From contig DVOH01000011.1 of NCBI GenBank assembly GCA_018713745.1, forward strand, positions 1-51,520: a DNA stretch of 51,520 nucleotides. Reading direction: 5' to 3'. Positions 33,530 through 42,555 of the stretch are shown here, piece by piece. Origin of the DNA: Candidatus Stercoripulliclostridium merdipullorum. GTDB taxonomy: Bacteria > Bacillota > Clostridia > Christensenellales > DTU072. The notes below the pieces were generated by a model. It made no database searches. It saw nothing but the letters and a program-made list of their open reading frames with translations, and was not told the DNA's origin. Both the position numbers and the translations under genes were made by a program. Positions within the stretch are counted from its first letter, which is position 1, and each line of letters begins with the position of its first letter.

Positions 33530-35557
33530 ATGCTTCAGTATAAAAGAGCTTTTATGATTCTGATGATTCCGCTTTTTCTCGTCGCATGGATGCTCGTTGC
33601 GGCGATGCCCGGTCTGCACGCGACGGCGTATGCGGAAGATGCGGAGAGCGGACTGACCTATATCGGCGCAACGGCGAACGTCAACGGCGTTGCCGAAGCG
33701 TTTGATCCGTCTGAGGGCGCATACGGCAGCGGAATCCGTTTGCAGTACGCAACCGATCTGCCGTATTATCGCGTAACGTTGCAGGGAGCGGGAGATCCCG
33801 TCGTTTCATCCGTCCTCCAAACCCAAAACGGAACGATCGGATTTGCGATTGTCGACGCAGGGGGCGTTCCGATCGAAGGCAAAGTGGATGTGACGCTTGA
33901 AGGGCTTCGTCACCCCGATGCTTTGGCGGTTGCGACCGAGCGGATTACCGTATGGCAGGACACCGTGTTGCCGCCCGTACCGTACTTTGATTCCGATACG
34001 TTTTACGCAACGCACGATCAACCGTTTTTGTTGCGTTATCGCTTGTTTGCCGACGAAATGTCCGGGATCGATTTTGCCGAAAGCGGTTATCGCTACGAAG
34101 ATTTCAAAGGAAATACCGTCATTCCTTATACGCCGTTTGCCGCCGATTATCTCGAGCACGGTATTACGATCGACCGCAACGGACGGCTGACGTTTACCGT
34201 CTATGACAAGGCGGGCAACGTCGGCGAAATTTCCGTCGATTGTACGGGCTTTGATTATCAAGTTGCCGAAGTTCCCGTCATTACCGTCGATCCGACCGAG
34301 GGTTACGCACAGGCAATCCGGGTCGCAATGACCTGGGGAGAGCGTTACGATCAGTACGAAGGGGGATATCGCTACTACGCCGTAGTGACGGAGAGCGGCG
34401 TTTTGCAAAAACTTCCTTACAAAGGACCCGTAACGATCGATACCGAAGGGCGAGTCGAAGTCTATGCGTATTACAAAAAAGCGGACGGAAGCGAAGCGAG
34501 CGTATCGACCGTGATCGAAAATCGCATCGACAAAACGCCGCCTCTGACAACGCCGACGACCGAAAGTCTGGAGATTGCCATCGATCTGACCGCGGCAAAC
34601 CCCTTGACGTTTTCGGTGGTGGCGGAAGATCGTGTCAGCGGGATAGCAACGGTCGAGAAAGGGGACGGAACGCCGCTTCTGTTTGACAGCGGACGGTATT
34701 ACGGCGTGCTGGACGGGGGGGACGATCTCAGAGAAGTCGTACTGATTTTAACCGATGTTGCCGGCAACCGTACGCGGATTGCGTTGACCGACTTTGCCGG
34801 GATCCCGTATGCGACAATCGAAAAATACGCCGGGATTTACCGGGGACTGACCGAAGCCGACTATACGGCGGCGGCATGGACGGAACTGCAAAAACAATTC
34901 CGTACTTTGAGTTATTATTTGCTGACCCCCAATCCTTCGAGTTCGGCAATCAACCAAATGGGACTTGCCATCGAAGAAGCGGTACGGGGCAAAACGGCCG
35001 TGACCAACCGAATCGAAACATATCCCGAAGGACTCAGCGGCGACTTTACGTTCGATGCGGCATCCGATGCCTTCGGCGTCCGCAAAGGCGACAAAGTGAC
35101 CTTGACGGTCAATGCCGGGAGCGGGAGTGCCGCCGATCTCACAGCCTGGAAAGAGCAAGGGATCCGCCAAAGCGGATTTCAAACGGCAAGGGGATTTGTA
35201 TTCCGGATCGACGCGAAGGGGACCGAAGGCGCGGCTCCTCTTGTGCGTGCGATTACCGTCGGGGTGGGACTGCCCGAAGGCAGTGTTCGAGGCCGCGTGT
35301 ATGCGGTGTCCGACGACGGAACCTTGACCGAACTCAATACCTATCTCCAAAACGGCAGACTGTATTTTGTCACGGATACCACGGGGAACTTTGTTTATGT
35401 CGTCGACGACGCGGGGACGGGTAAGGTGGAAGGCGGCTTCATGATCGGCGGCAGATATTATAATAACGTCGCGGTGGGAGTGACGGCGGCGGTCATCGTA
35501 GTCGTTTGTGTCGGCGTCTTTTTCGGCGTGTATTTTCTTTTGAAAAAACGGAAATAA
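33530..35557 (+). CDS. secreted Ig-like-domain surface protein with C-terminal membrane anchor
   Basis: A 675-residue cell-surface protein. The signal peptide covers about residues 1-35 (ending TAYAEDAE). Several bacterial Ig-like or fibronectin-like modules follow, with strand ends such as FTVYDKAGNVGEISV and LILTDVAGNRTRIAL, and a linker with ENRIDKTPPLTTPTT. Residues about 440-490 form a helical piece. A single membrane segment (about 647-671) ends in a short KKRK tail; there is no LPxTG signal. ATG 33530 lacks a Shine-Dalgarno sequence; an alternative start is ATG 33554. The membrane protein gene follows 33 nt later. No specific family was recognised; adhesin or envelope function is a guess. 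Confidence 0.82.
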   Translation: MLQYKRAFMILMIPLFLVAWMLVAAMPGLHATAYAEDAESGLTYIGATANVNGVAEAFDPSEGAYGSGIRLQYATDLPYYRVTLQGAGDPVVSSVLQTQNGTIGFAIVDAGGVPIEGKVDVTLEGLRHPDALAVATERITVWQDTVLPPVPYFDSDTFYATHDQPFLLRYRLFADEMSGIDFAESGYRYEDFKGNTVIPYTPFAADYLEHGITIDRNGRLTFTVYDKAGNVGEISVDCTGFDYQVAEVPVITVDPTEGYAQAIRVAMTWGERYDQYEGGYRYYAVVTESGVLQKLPYKGPVTIDTEGRVEVYAYYKKADGSEASVSTVIENRIDKTPPLTTPTTESLEIAIDLTAANPLTFSVVAEDRVSGIATVEKGDGTPLLFDSGRYYGVLDGGDDLREVVLILTDVAGNRTRIALTDFAGIPYATIEKYAGIYRGLTEADYTAAAWTELQKQFRTLSYYLLTPNPSSSAINQMGLAIEEAVRGKTAVTNRIETYPEGLSGDFTFDAASDAFGVRKGDKVTLTVNAGSGSAADLTAWKEQGIRQSGFQTARGFVFRIDAKGTEGAAPLVRAITVGVGLPEGSVRGRVYAVSDDGTLTELNTYLQNGRLYFVTDTTGNFVYVVDDAGTGKVEGGFMIGGRYYNNVAVGVTAAVIVVVCVGVFFGVYFLLKKRK

Positions 35558-35590
35558 TACCCGGGTCTTCCAATATAATATAGGAGCGGT

Positions 35591-36448
35591 ATGGTTAAGT
35601 CGGCACTGAAACTGTATTACAAAAATTGGCGTTTGATTTTTATTCCGATGGGCATCATTTATCTTGCGCTGATTTTGTCGATGCTGTTTTTGTTTTCGGG
35701 TCTGGTCAACATACTGTTGCAAGGGGCGTCGGAATCGTTTGACGAAATTTATGCCGCGGTTTCGCGTTTTTTTGTCGACAGCGATATCGGTGCAATGATC
35801 GACAAAGGGTATGCCGAGCAAATTTTTTCCGAAACCATCGATATGCTGCGTGCCAACGGTGCCATGGTTGCGGCTTCGGCAAAATCACGGCTGACGCTCA
35901 GCGTGTTTTTTGTCATGGCTTGCATTGTCTTTGCGCAAAAACTGACGCGTTCTATGTTACGCAAGGATGCTCGGTGGGACGACTCGAGAAGGGGGCTGAT
36001 CGTGATCGTCTTTCGCTATCTGATTTCTACGGGGCTGGTCTTTCTGTTCACCTGGCTGAGTTTTTTGTGGGTGTATTCGTTGCTGTTTACCGTAATCGTA
36101 TATATAGTATTGTCGGCAATTACCAATTTATTTTCCACATGGTTTTTGCATTATCACAACTATCCGATGTCCGCCATTCTCAACGGGAAAAGCGTGCTTG
36201 CGCTGGTCGGAACGCGTTTAACGACGTTTTTTATCAACGTTGTCAGCGTGATGGTCATTGCCTCGGTGTTCAGTATGTTTGTGGGCATTCTGCTGGGGAT
36301 CCCGTTGTTTGCCTATAACTCAGCCGTCAATGACGTGATCGGATTGGAATACTTCAAAAAAATCATCAAGTCAAAACCCACCCTCTCCGAGTCACAACCT
36401 GCTCAGGAAGCAAAGAAGGAAGGAGCCGTTTCTGCCGAAAAAGCATAA
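35591..36448 (+). CDS. polytopic membrane protein of unknown function
   Basis: A 285-residue protein with about five or six hydrophobic helices: residues 15-40, about 98-115, two or three between 138 and 190, and one or two between 210 and 250. The soluble stretch between helix 1 and 2 is acidic. The C-terminus is a charged cytosolic tail (QPAQEAKKEG). No family was recognised. GGAG precedes the ATG, and a TATAAT box (35574-35579) without a clear -35 lies in the 33-bp gap. It is probably co-expressed with the surface protein before it and may help with its placement in the envelope, but that is only a guess from position. Confidence 0.75.
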   Translation: MVKSALKLYYKNWRLIFIPMGIIYLALILSMLFLFSGLVNILLQGASESFDEIYAAVSRFFVDSDIGAMIDKGYAEQIFSETIDMLRANGAMVAASAKSRLTLSVFFVMACIVFAQKLTRSMLRKDARWDDSRRGLIVIVFRYLISTGLVFLFTWLSFLWVYSLLFTVIVYIVLSAITNLFSTWFLHYHNYPMSAILNGKSVLALVGTRLTTFFINVVSVMVIASVFSMFVGILLGIPLFAYNSAVNDVIGLEYFKKIIKSKPTLSESQPAQEAKKEGAVSAEKA

Positions 36449-36501
36449 GGCGCAGTCCGGTAGGAGGGGAACTCTTAACCTTTCAGAAGTCGAGTCAATC
36501 A

Positions 36502-36538
36502 AAAAACCCGCCGTTCGGGAATCCGCAGGCGGGTTTTT
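36502..36538. terminator. bidirectional terminator between 36448 and serA
   Basis: AAAAACCCGCC (36502-36512) and GGCGGGTTTTT (36528-36538) form a perfect 11-bp stem, with A- and T-runs for both directions. Confidence 0.85.
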
Positions 36539-36562
36539 CGATGCTTAAAATTTGTTTTTCGA

Positions 36563-37723
36563 TTAGATCAGACGGATGCTGACGATATTGTCGAGCGCGC
36601 CGAGACGATCGAAAAGGTCGTCGTCCATTTCGCCGAGGCAGACGTCCGTGTCGATAACGGCATACCCCACACCTTTCTTTTCGACCGAGTGGATTTGGTA
36701 ATTGATCCCGTCGAGGATCTGCCGCAGACAGGCAATCGCGTCGGTTCCGGCGTTGTAAATGACGCACATCCGATGCTCGGCACTGCGTTCGACCTGCAGG
36801 GAGGGGAAATTGACGCTGTTGCGGATATTGCCGTTTTCGAGATAGTCTTTGAGTTGGGCAGCCGCCATAACGGCGCAGTTGTCTTCGGCTTCTTCGGTGC
36901 TGGCGCCGAGGTGGGGGATTGCAATGATATGCTCGGTGTTGAGTACGTCCTCGGTGGGGAAGTCGACGACATAACGCGCGATTTTGCCCGATGCCAATGC
37001 CTCTTTGAGATCGGGAACGTTGACGAGTTCGGCGCGGCTCATGTTGAGGATAACGGCGCCGTCTTTCATGGTTGCAATGCTGTCGCGGTTGATCATTGCG
37101 CGTGTGCTGTCGAGGAGAGGGACGTGCAGGGTCAGGAAGTCTGCGGAAGCAATGACCGTTTCGGCAGAGTCGGCAAAGGTAGCTACGCCGTTAAGAAGCG
37201 TTTTGACGGTATCGGACAGGAAGGGATCGTAGCCGATGACTTCCATACCGAGCGCGTGGGCGGCGATTGCGATTTTTGCTCCGATGGCACCGAGTCCGAT
37301 GACGCCGAGCGTTTTGCCGAGGATTTCGTGTCCGCCGAATTGCGACTTGCCTTTTTCGACCATTTTGGGGACTGCGTCTCCGTTGCCGGCAAGCCCGTTT
37401 GCCCAACTGATTCCGCCGATGACGTCACGGCTTGCAAGCAGCATGCCGCAAAGGACAAGCTCTTTGACGGCGTTTGCGTTGGCGCCGGGGGTGTTGAATA
37501 CGACGACACCCTTTTCGGTCATGCGGGGCAAAGGAATATTGTTGACGCCCGCACCCGCTCTTGCCACGGCAAGCAGATTGTCCTTGATGTCGAATTCCGC
37601 CATGTTGGCACTGCGGACAAGGACTGCGTCGGGTGCTTCGACGTCGTCGGCAACGTGATAGCTGTCGTCGAGCACGTCGTAGATTTTTTTGCTGATCGAA
37701 TTGAGTTTCAAGATTTCGTACAT
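36563..37723 (-). CDS. serA: D-3-phosphoglycerate dehydrogenase
   Basis: A 386-residue SerA, first step of serine synthesis (3-phosphoglycerate to 3-phosphohydroxypyruvate, NAD+). The NAD-binding Rossmann motif is GVIGLGAIGAKIA (about residues 137-149). Catalytic residues lie in LNMSRAELVNVPDL, in VVDFPTEDV, and in the histidine of AIPHLGAST. The C-terminal about 75 residues are an ACT domain (HRMCVIYNAGTDAIACLRQIL), which usually gives serine feedback control. It is the short form without the large intervening domain. The ATG follows GGAG and lies 2 nt after the serC stop, so the two are one operon. Confidence 0.93.
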   Translation of the reverse strand: MYEILKLNSISKKIYDVLDDSYHVADDVEAPDAVLVRSANMAEFDIKDNLLAVARAGAGVNNIPLPRMTEKGVVVFNTPGANANAVKELVLCGMLLASRDVIGGISWANGLAGNGDAVPKMVEKGKSQFGGHEILGKTLGVIGLGAIGAKIAIAAHALGMEVIGYDPFLSDTVKTLLNGVATFADSAETVIASADFLTLHVPLLDSTRAMINRDSIATMKDGAVILNMSRAELVNVPDLKEALASGKIARYVVDFPTEDVLNTEHIIAIPHLGASTEEAEDNCAVMAAAQLKDYLENGNIRNSVNFPSLQVERSAEHRMCVIYNAGTDAIACLRQILDGINYQIHSVEKKGVGYAVIDTDVCLGEMDDDLFDRLGALDNIVSIRLI

Positions 37724-37725
37724 AT

Positions 37726-38802
37726 TCAGCGGTTCTCCGTTTCGAATTTTTTCATGAAGTCGATCAATGCTTTGACTCCTTCCACGGGCATCGCGTTGTA
37801 AATACTTGCGCGCATTCCGCCCGCAAGACGGTGACCCTTCAAGGAAACCAGTCCGTTTGCGGCAGCTTCTTTGATGAACTTGGCGTCGGTTTCGGGCGAA
37901 GGCGTGACGAAGGGAACGTTCATGATCGAACGGTCGGCGGGATTGACGCGGTTGGTATAGAAAGAACTGTTGTCGATAAAGTCATACAAAAGACCGGCTT
38001 TGTATTCGTTGATCTTTTGGATTTCGGCAACGCCGCCGAGCTTTTTGAGCCAACGGAACGTCAGCATACTCATATAAACGGAGAAGCAGGGGGGCGTGTT
38101 GTAAAGGCTGTCTGCCGCCGCTTGGGTGGAGTATTTGAGCATGGTCGGGCAGATCGCCATCGGGTGGTCGATCGCATCCTTTTTGACAATCACGATGGTG
38201 ACGCCTGCGGGCCCGATATTTTTTTGTGCGCCGGCATAAATCAGCTGAAAACGATTGACGTCAACGACTTCAGACAGGATGTTGCTGGACATATCGGTGA
38301 CGAGGGGTGCGGCAGTTTTGGGGAATTTGGTAAAGCGGGTCCCGAAAATCGTATTGTTCATCGTAAAGTGAACATAATCGATATCGTCGCGGAATTCGAC
38401 GGTGTCGAGGTCGGGGATATAGGTGAAGGCTTTGTCTTTGGAGCTTGCCGCGATGCGGATATCGCCGTATTTTTGGGCTTCTTTGGCGGCTTTTTCGGCA
38501 AAGTTTCCGGTGACGAGATAGTCGGCTTTGCCTTTGACGAGAAGGTTGAGGGGAACCGCCTCAAACTGGGTGGAGGCGCCGCCCTGCACAAACAGAACAT
38601 AATAGTCGTCGCCGATGCCCATGAGTTCGCGCAGGAGAGCGCCGGCTTCGTTGTTGATGTCTTCGTACCATTTGGAACGGTGACTCATTTCGGTAACGGA
38701 CATACCGCTGCCGTTGAAATTCAAAAAGTCTTTTTGAGCCTGTAATTTGACTTCGTCGGCAAGAACCGAAGGTCCTGCCGAAAAATTGTAAACTTTCTGC
38801 AT
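37726..38802 (-). CDS. serC: phosphoserine aminotransferase
   Basis: A 358-residue SerC, a PLP enzyme that makes phosphoserine from 3-phosphohydroxypyruvate and glutamate. The start VYNFSAGPSVLADEV is the canonical N-terminus. The PLP-binding lysine is K194 in IYAGAQKNIGPAG, and VTDMSSNILS just before it carries the aspartate that binds the PLP ring. It is the first gene of the operon, with serA next; serB is not in the window. A strong promoter lies 31 nt upstream. GAGG precedes the ATG. Confidence 0.96.
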   Translation of the reverse strand: MQKVYNFSAGPSVLADEVKLQAQKDFLNFNGSGMSVTEMSHRSKWYEDINNEAGALLRELMGIGDDYYVLFVQGGASTQFEAVPLNLLVKGKADYLVTGNFAEKAAKEAQKYGDIRIAASSKDKAFTYIPDLDTVEFRDDIDYVHFTMNNTIFGTRFTKFPKTAAPLVTDMSSNILSEVVDVNRFQLIYAGAQKNIGPAGVTIVIVKKDAIDHPMAICPTMLKYSTQAAADSLYNTPPCFSVYMSMLTFRWLKKLGGVAEIQKINEYKAGLLYDFIDNSSFYTNRVNPADRSIMNVPFVTPSPETDAKFIKEAAANGLVSLKGHRLAGGMRASIYNAMPVEGVKALIDFMKKFETENR

Positions 38803-38810
38803 AAAAACCT

Positions 38811-38881
38811 CGCAAATGGATTTGATAAATACATTATATACTTTTCCGATGAAAGTGTCTAATATTTACGGTCCATTTGCG
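38811..38881 (-). promoter_or_regulatory. serC promoter flanked by a perfect inverted repeat
   Basis: Minus-strand promoter TAGACA (38861-38856), 17-bp spacer, TATAAT (38838-38833). It is flanked by CGCAAATGGA (38811-38820) and TCCATTTGCG (38872-38881), a perfect 10-bp inverted repeat 51 bp apart. One arm lies in the mRNA leader next to the ribosome site; the other lies upstream of the -35. Such a pair could be a two-site operator or could let the arms interact by looping. It is not a known motif to me. Confidence 0.7.
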
Positions 38882-38905
38882 AAGATTTTGATACGAAATT
38901 CGGGT

Positions 38906-39610
38906 TCAGGTCGCGGCGTAAGCGGGGGTGGCGGCGACCAGATAATTGGTGTAGTAGTAGGAAGGCAGAGTTCCGATATCCGACCAATAATCGAACGTGA
39001 CATAGCAATAGGCTTCGCCGCAAAGATTCGGAATCAGTTGTCTGCCGAAATCGTAAAATCCGTCGGGAATCCGATCGAGGATCGAGCGGTCGGCAATATA
39101 GATGCCGCAGTTGATCAGGGCGGGGCGGGGATCGTCGGGCTTTTCGACAAAGGCGATCAGCTTGCCGTCGTGATCGGTTTCGGCAACGCCGAAACCCGCA
39201 GGATTTTTGCAGGGAGTAGAAACAATGGTAAAAGGAGAATGTTTGGCGTAATGATAACGAATTGCGCGGGTCAGATCGAGGTCGGTATATGCGTCGCCCG
39301 AAATCACAACGAAATCCTCATCGAGAAAGGCTTTGGCGTTTTTGACGCTTCCCGCGGTGCCGAGGGGTTCTTTTTCGACGAAGTAAGTCAGGCGGACGCC
39401 GTAATCGGAGCCGTCTCCGAAGCGATCGATAATCTGATCGGCGCGATAGCCGAGGGTACAGGCAATCTCTTCGATGCCGTGCCGTTTCAGCAGTTCGATG
39501 ATGTGCGCCATGACGGGCTTATCGATGATGGGGACAAGGGGTTTGGGAATTTCGTCGGTCAGAGGACGCAGCCGCGTGCCTTTGCCGCCTGCCATAATAA
39601 CAGCTTTCAT
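38906..39610 (-). CDS. sugar-phosphate nucleotidyltransferase
   Basis: A 234-residue NTP transferase that makes an NDP-sugar from NTP and sugar-1-phosphate. The nucleotide-binding loop is [19 protein letters not shown] (residues 6-24). Further motifs are [20 protein letters not shown] with the metal-binding Asp, and FVEKP. The length without a C-terminal left-handed helix fits the RfbA/RmlA- or ManC-like single-domain group. ATG 39610 follows GAGAGGTGAAAATT; the GTG at 39619 would overlap that site. The sugar cannot be told. It is a single minus-strand gene, divergent from RNase J. Confidence 0.9.
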   Translation of the reverse strand: MKAVIMAGGKGTRLRPLTDEIPKPLVPIIDKPVMAHIIELLKRHGIEEIACTLGYRADQIIDRFGDGSDYGVRLTYFVEKEPLGTAGSVKNAKAFLDEDFVVISGDAYTDLDLTRAIRYHYAKHSPFTIVSTPCKNPAGFGVAETDHDGKLIAFVEKPDDPRPALINCGIYIADRSILDRIPDGFYDFGRQLIPNLCGEAYCYVTFDYWSDIGTLPSYYYTNYLVAATPAYAAT

Positions 39611-39697
39611 AATTTTCACCTCTCGTCGTTAGTTTGCGGACAAACGGGAAAACTATGCGTTGCCGAGCCGAGCAATGCGATTTTATCGCAAAGACGA

Positions 39698-39726
39698 TTG
39701 AAAAGGAAAAAATTTTGTAGTATAAT
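39698..39726 (+). promoter_or_regulatory. SigA-type promoter of the RNase J unit
   Basis: TTGAAA (39698-39703), 17-bp spacer, TATAAT (39721-39726). The leader ends with GAGAGGA before the TTG start. Confidence 0.78.
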
Positions 39727-39757
39727 TTACATAGAGAAATTTTGAGAGGATAACAAT

Positions 39758-41410
39758 TTGTCTAAAAAATCGAAACTGAAACTGATTTTCCTCGGAGGAG
39801 TGGGCGAAATCGGCAAAAATATGTATGCGCTGGAATACGGCGATCATATTTTGGTCGTCGATTCCGGAATGTCGTTTCCCGATTCCGAACTGATGCCGGG
39901 GATCGATTATGTCATTCCCGATTACAATTATCTTGTTGCCAACAAATCGAAAATCAGAGGAATCGTTCTGACCCACGGGCATGAAGACCATATCGGCGCG
40001 TTGCCGTTCTTGCTGAAGGAAATCGAAGCGCCGTTGTACGGCTCCAATTTGACGTTGGCATTGGTCGAACACAAACTCAAAGAGCATAAGATCCGCGGCG
40101 TCAAAACGTATGTCGCAAAAGATCGCGAAGCCTTTACGATCGGGTGTTTCCGGGTCGAATTTGTCCGCGTTACGCATTCGATCGCGGGTGCGTTTGCGCT
40201 TTCGATCGAAACGCCGCAGGGCGTGGTGTTTTTTACGGGCGATTTCAAAATCGATCACACCCCCGTTGACGGCAAAACCATCGATCTTGCCCGCATTGCG
40301 GAAATCGGTACGCGGGGCGTACTGCTGATGCTGCAAGACAGCACCAATGTCGAGCGGGACGGCTTCAGCATGTCCGAGCGCAGAGTAGGGCAGAGTCTTG
40401 AAAACATCTTCAGTCAGAATATGCACAAACGGCTGATCATCGCAACGTTTGCGTCCAATATTCATCGCGTACAGCAGATCATCAACTGCGCCCTCAAATA
40501 CAACAGGAAAATCGCTTTCAGCGGCAGAAGCATGATCAATATTGCCGAGATCGCGGCAAAAATCAAAGAGCTCAATTATCCTGCCGACAGCGTGGTCGAT
40601 ATCGAAAAGATCGGCGGGATTCCTTACGACCGCCTCTGCATTATTTCGACGGGAACGCAAGGTGAGCAGGACTCGGCGCTCGCGCGGATGGCGCAAGACG
40701 ATTTCAAGCGCGTCACGATTTCTTCAACCGATACCGTCGTGCTGTCGTCAAGCCCCATCCCCGGCAACGAAAAAGGGATCTACAAAGTGATCAACAATCT
40801 CTGCCGCAAAGGGGCGGACGTTATCTACCAGTCTTTGACGGACGTCCATGTTTCGGGACACGCCTGCCGCGAAGAACTCAAGATGATGATGGCGTTGGTC
40901 AAGCCCAAATACTTTATACCCATCCACGGCGAGTACCGGCACCTTAAGCAGCATGCGGAACTCGGAATGCGGATGGGGATCCCAAAAGCCAATATTCTGA
41001 TTCCCGAACTCGGCAATGTGATCGAAGTCAGCAAGGCGGGACTGAAAAAACTCGAGCCCGTGCGCGCCGGAAGCGTTATGTTGGACGGGAGTGCCGCGAG
41101 CGACAACGTCGATATGGTGGTACGGGATCGTCTGCAGCTGGCGGAAGACGGTTTTGTCGTAGCCATTGTCATTGTTTCGGCAACGGGGGAACCGACGGTC
41201 ACGCCCAATATCATTATGCGCGGAATCAGCGTCCCCGACAACGTTTACGACGATATGAAGGATACCATCGTCAATCGTCTGCGGGACGGGAGTTATCGCG
41301 AGCTGGACGGTGCCGAACTCAACCGTACGGTGCGCAAATTGCTGGCAAAGATTCTGTTTAACCGTCTGAAAAAGAGACCGATGATCGTACCCGTAATTGT
41401 GGAGAACTGA
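39758..41410 (+). CDS. rnj: ribonuclease J
   Basis: A 550-residue RNase J, a metallo-beta-lactamase/beta-CASP nuclease that does 5'-to-3' and internal cleavage in RNA decay and processing. The zinc site is HGHEDH (73-78, HxHxDH), followed by the GDFKID aspartate and the histidine of HVSGHA in the beta-CASP part. The C-terminal region carries the usual IVxVxxxTG-type motifs. The start is TTG 39758 with GAGAGGA seven or so bases before it. RNase J rather than RNase E as main decay enzyme supports a Gram-positive host. The stop codon shares one base with the next gene (TGATG). Confidence 0.95.
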   Translation: MSKKSKLKLIFLGGVGEIGKNMYALEYGDHILVVDSGMSFPDSELMPGIDYVIPDYNYLVANKSKIRGIVLTHGHEDHIGALPFLLKEIEAPLYGSNLTLALVEHKLKEHKIRGVKTYVAKDREAFTIGCFRVEFVRVTHSIAGAFALSIETPQGVVFFTGDFKIDHTPVDGKTIDLARIAEIGTRGVLLMLQDSTNVERDGFSMSERRVGQSLENIFSQNMHKRLIIATFASNIHRVQQIINCALKYNRKIAFSGRSMINIAEIAAKIKELNYPADSVVDIEKIGGIPYDRLCIISTGTQGEQDSALARMAQDDFKRVTISSTDTVVLSSSPIPGNEKGIYKVINNLCRKGADVIYQSLTDVHVSGHACREELKMMMALVKPKYFIPIHGEYRHLKQHAELGMRMGIPKANILIPELGNVIEVSKAGLKKLEPVRAGSVMLDGSAASDNVDMVVRDRLQLAEDGFVVAIVIVSATGEPTVTPNIIMRGISVPDNVYDDMKDTIVNRLRDGSYRELDGAELNRTVRKLLAKILFNRLKKRPMIVPVIVEN

Positions 41411-42486
41411 TGATGGATTACCGCAAGACGATCCTGATCATGACCGACGCCGACGGCGCCGAAACGGCAAAGGCAATCAAATTGCGCTTGACGCAGGCGG
41501 ATGCCTCGGTTGCTGTCATTGTGATCGGGGTCAACGAGTTGCAAAACAGCATTGTCGAAGCTGCAAAAAATTATTTGTGGAAAAAGGACGGATTTACGAG
41601 GCGGCGTTGGGAAGCGCATCGCCTTGCGCAAGCCGAAAAGGCGCTGGACGAAATCCCCAAAGGCGTGCCGAAGTTTGACGCCACCAAATTAAAGCACGTC
41701 AAGATGCAAAATATTCTGATGCGGTACCGTCCCGCATTGATGTTGTATCTGACGCCGCAGGAGCTCGGCATCGGGCTTAGCGCGCGGAACAAGCTGATGC
41801 CGGAGTGCAAAATCATTGCACTGTGTCCGGGCGTGGTCGGCGATCTCAGATGGATTTATCCGGGGATCGACGGATACTGGGTCGAAAACGCGGGGGTTCT
41901 GACAACGCTTGCCAATCACGGCGTAGCCGAACGGCAAATGCGCGTCGTCACGTTCCCGTTCGGAGAAAGCGAAGAGGCAAAAGAGCGCAAAGTCGGCGAA
42001 ACGCGACCGTCGGTTCTGGTCGAAGTGCCGCCCGCCGACGAGGGCGCCGTCCGACCGTTGCTCAACGCGCTGAAAGGCGAAACCCATCGCTTTTCGATCG
42101 ATATTGCGGCGGGGGAGGATCGCGAGGCATACGCCTATGCGGTGGAACAAGGCTTCCGTGTTTGCAATGAAGGAGGGGATGTCGCCGGGCTGCGCCGTAA
42201 CGCCGACGTTGTGCTGACTCGACCGCACGGGGGTGTTTTGCCCGTTCTGTTCGGCGCGGACAAACAAATCGTTTTTTATGCCGCCCGCGGAAAGACCGAA
42301 ATACGCGCCGCGGCGTTTCTTGCAAAAGAGTCTCCGCTTTGGGACGGAACCGAAAAAATAGGACGCCTGCTGGAAGAAGCCTCACGCCCCGAAGTGGTAA
42401 GCGAGCGCGCCCTTGCCAGACAAAACCGTTATTCGTTGCGCGCGCGTTCCGATCTGATAGAAAGTATTTGCCAATTGATCGGCTAA
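41410..42486 (+). CDS. degenerate GT-B (MGDG synthase/MurG-like) protein
   Basis: A 358-residue two-domain protein. The middle follows the diacylglycerol-glycosyltransferase pattern: ALMLYLTPQELGIGL..., GDLRWIYPGIDGYWVEN (compare H-x-x-W...D-x-Y-x-V), then LANHGVAERQMRVVTFPF. The second half has the NADVVLTRPHGGVL stretch of the donor-binding domain. The N-terminal GGGH-type loop and the donor-site glutamate seen in active members are not evident, so catalysis is doubtful. It could make a glycolipid with altered donor specificity or be a regulatory relic. It starts at the ATGATG that overlaps the RNase J stop, so it is translationally coupled to it. The RNase J link is unexplained. Confidence 0.6.
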   Translation: MMDYRKTILIMTDADGAETAKAIKLRLTQADASVAVIVIGVNELQNSIVEAAKNYLWKKDGFTRRRWEAHRLAQAEKALDEIPKGVPKFDATKLKHVKMQNILMRYRPALMLYLTPQELGIGLSARNKLMPECKIIALCPGVVGDLRWIYPGIDGYWVENAGVLTTLANHGVAERQMRVVTFPFGESEEAKERKVGETRPSVLVEVPPADEGAVRPLLNALKGETHRFSIDIAAGEDREAYAYAVEQGFRVCNEGGDVAGLRRNADVVLTRPHGGVLPVLFGADKQIVFYAARGKTEIRAAAFLAKESPLWDGTEKIGRLLEEASRPEVVSERALARQNRYSLRARSDLIESICQLIG

Positions 42487-42513
42487 TCGTTTGTAAAACA
42501 GATTGAGGTATAA

Positions 42514-42555
42514 AATTTCACCGAATTCTTACAATAATCGTAGAGAGGTGAAATT
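42514..42555 (+). repeat. inverted repeat that could hide the 42556 ribosome site
   Basis: AATTTCACC (42514-42522) is the exact complement of GGTGAAATT (42547-42555), which includes part of the ribosome binding site and runs up to the ATG at 42556. In RNA the 24-nt loop would leave the start masked. No clear promoter for this transcript was seen, so it may act as RNA or as a DNA operator. Confidence 0.55.
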
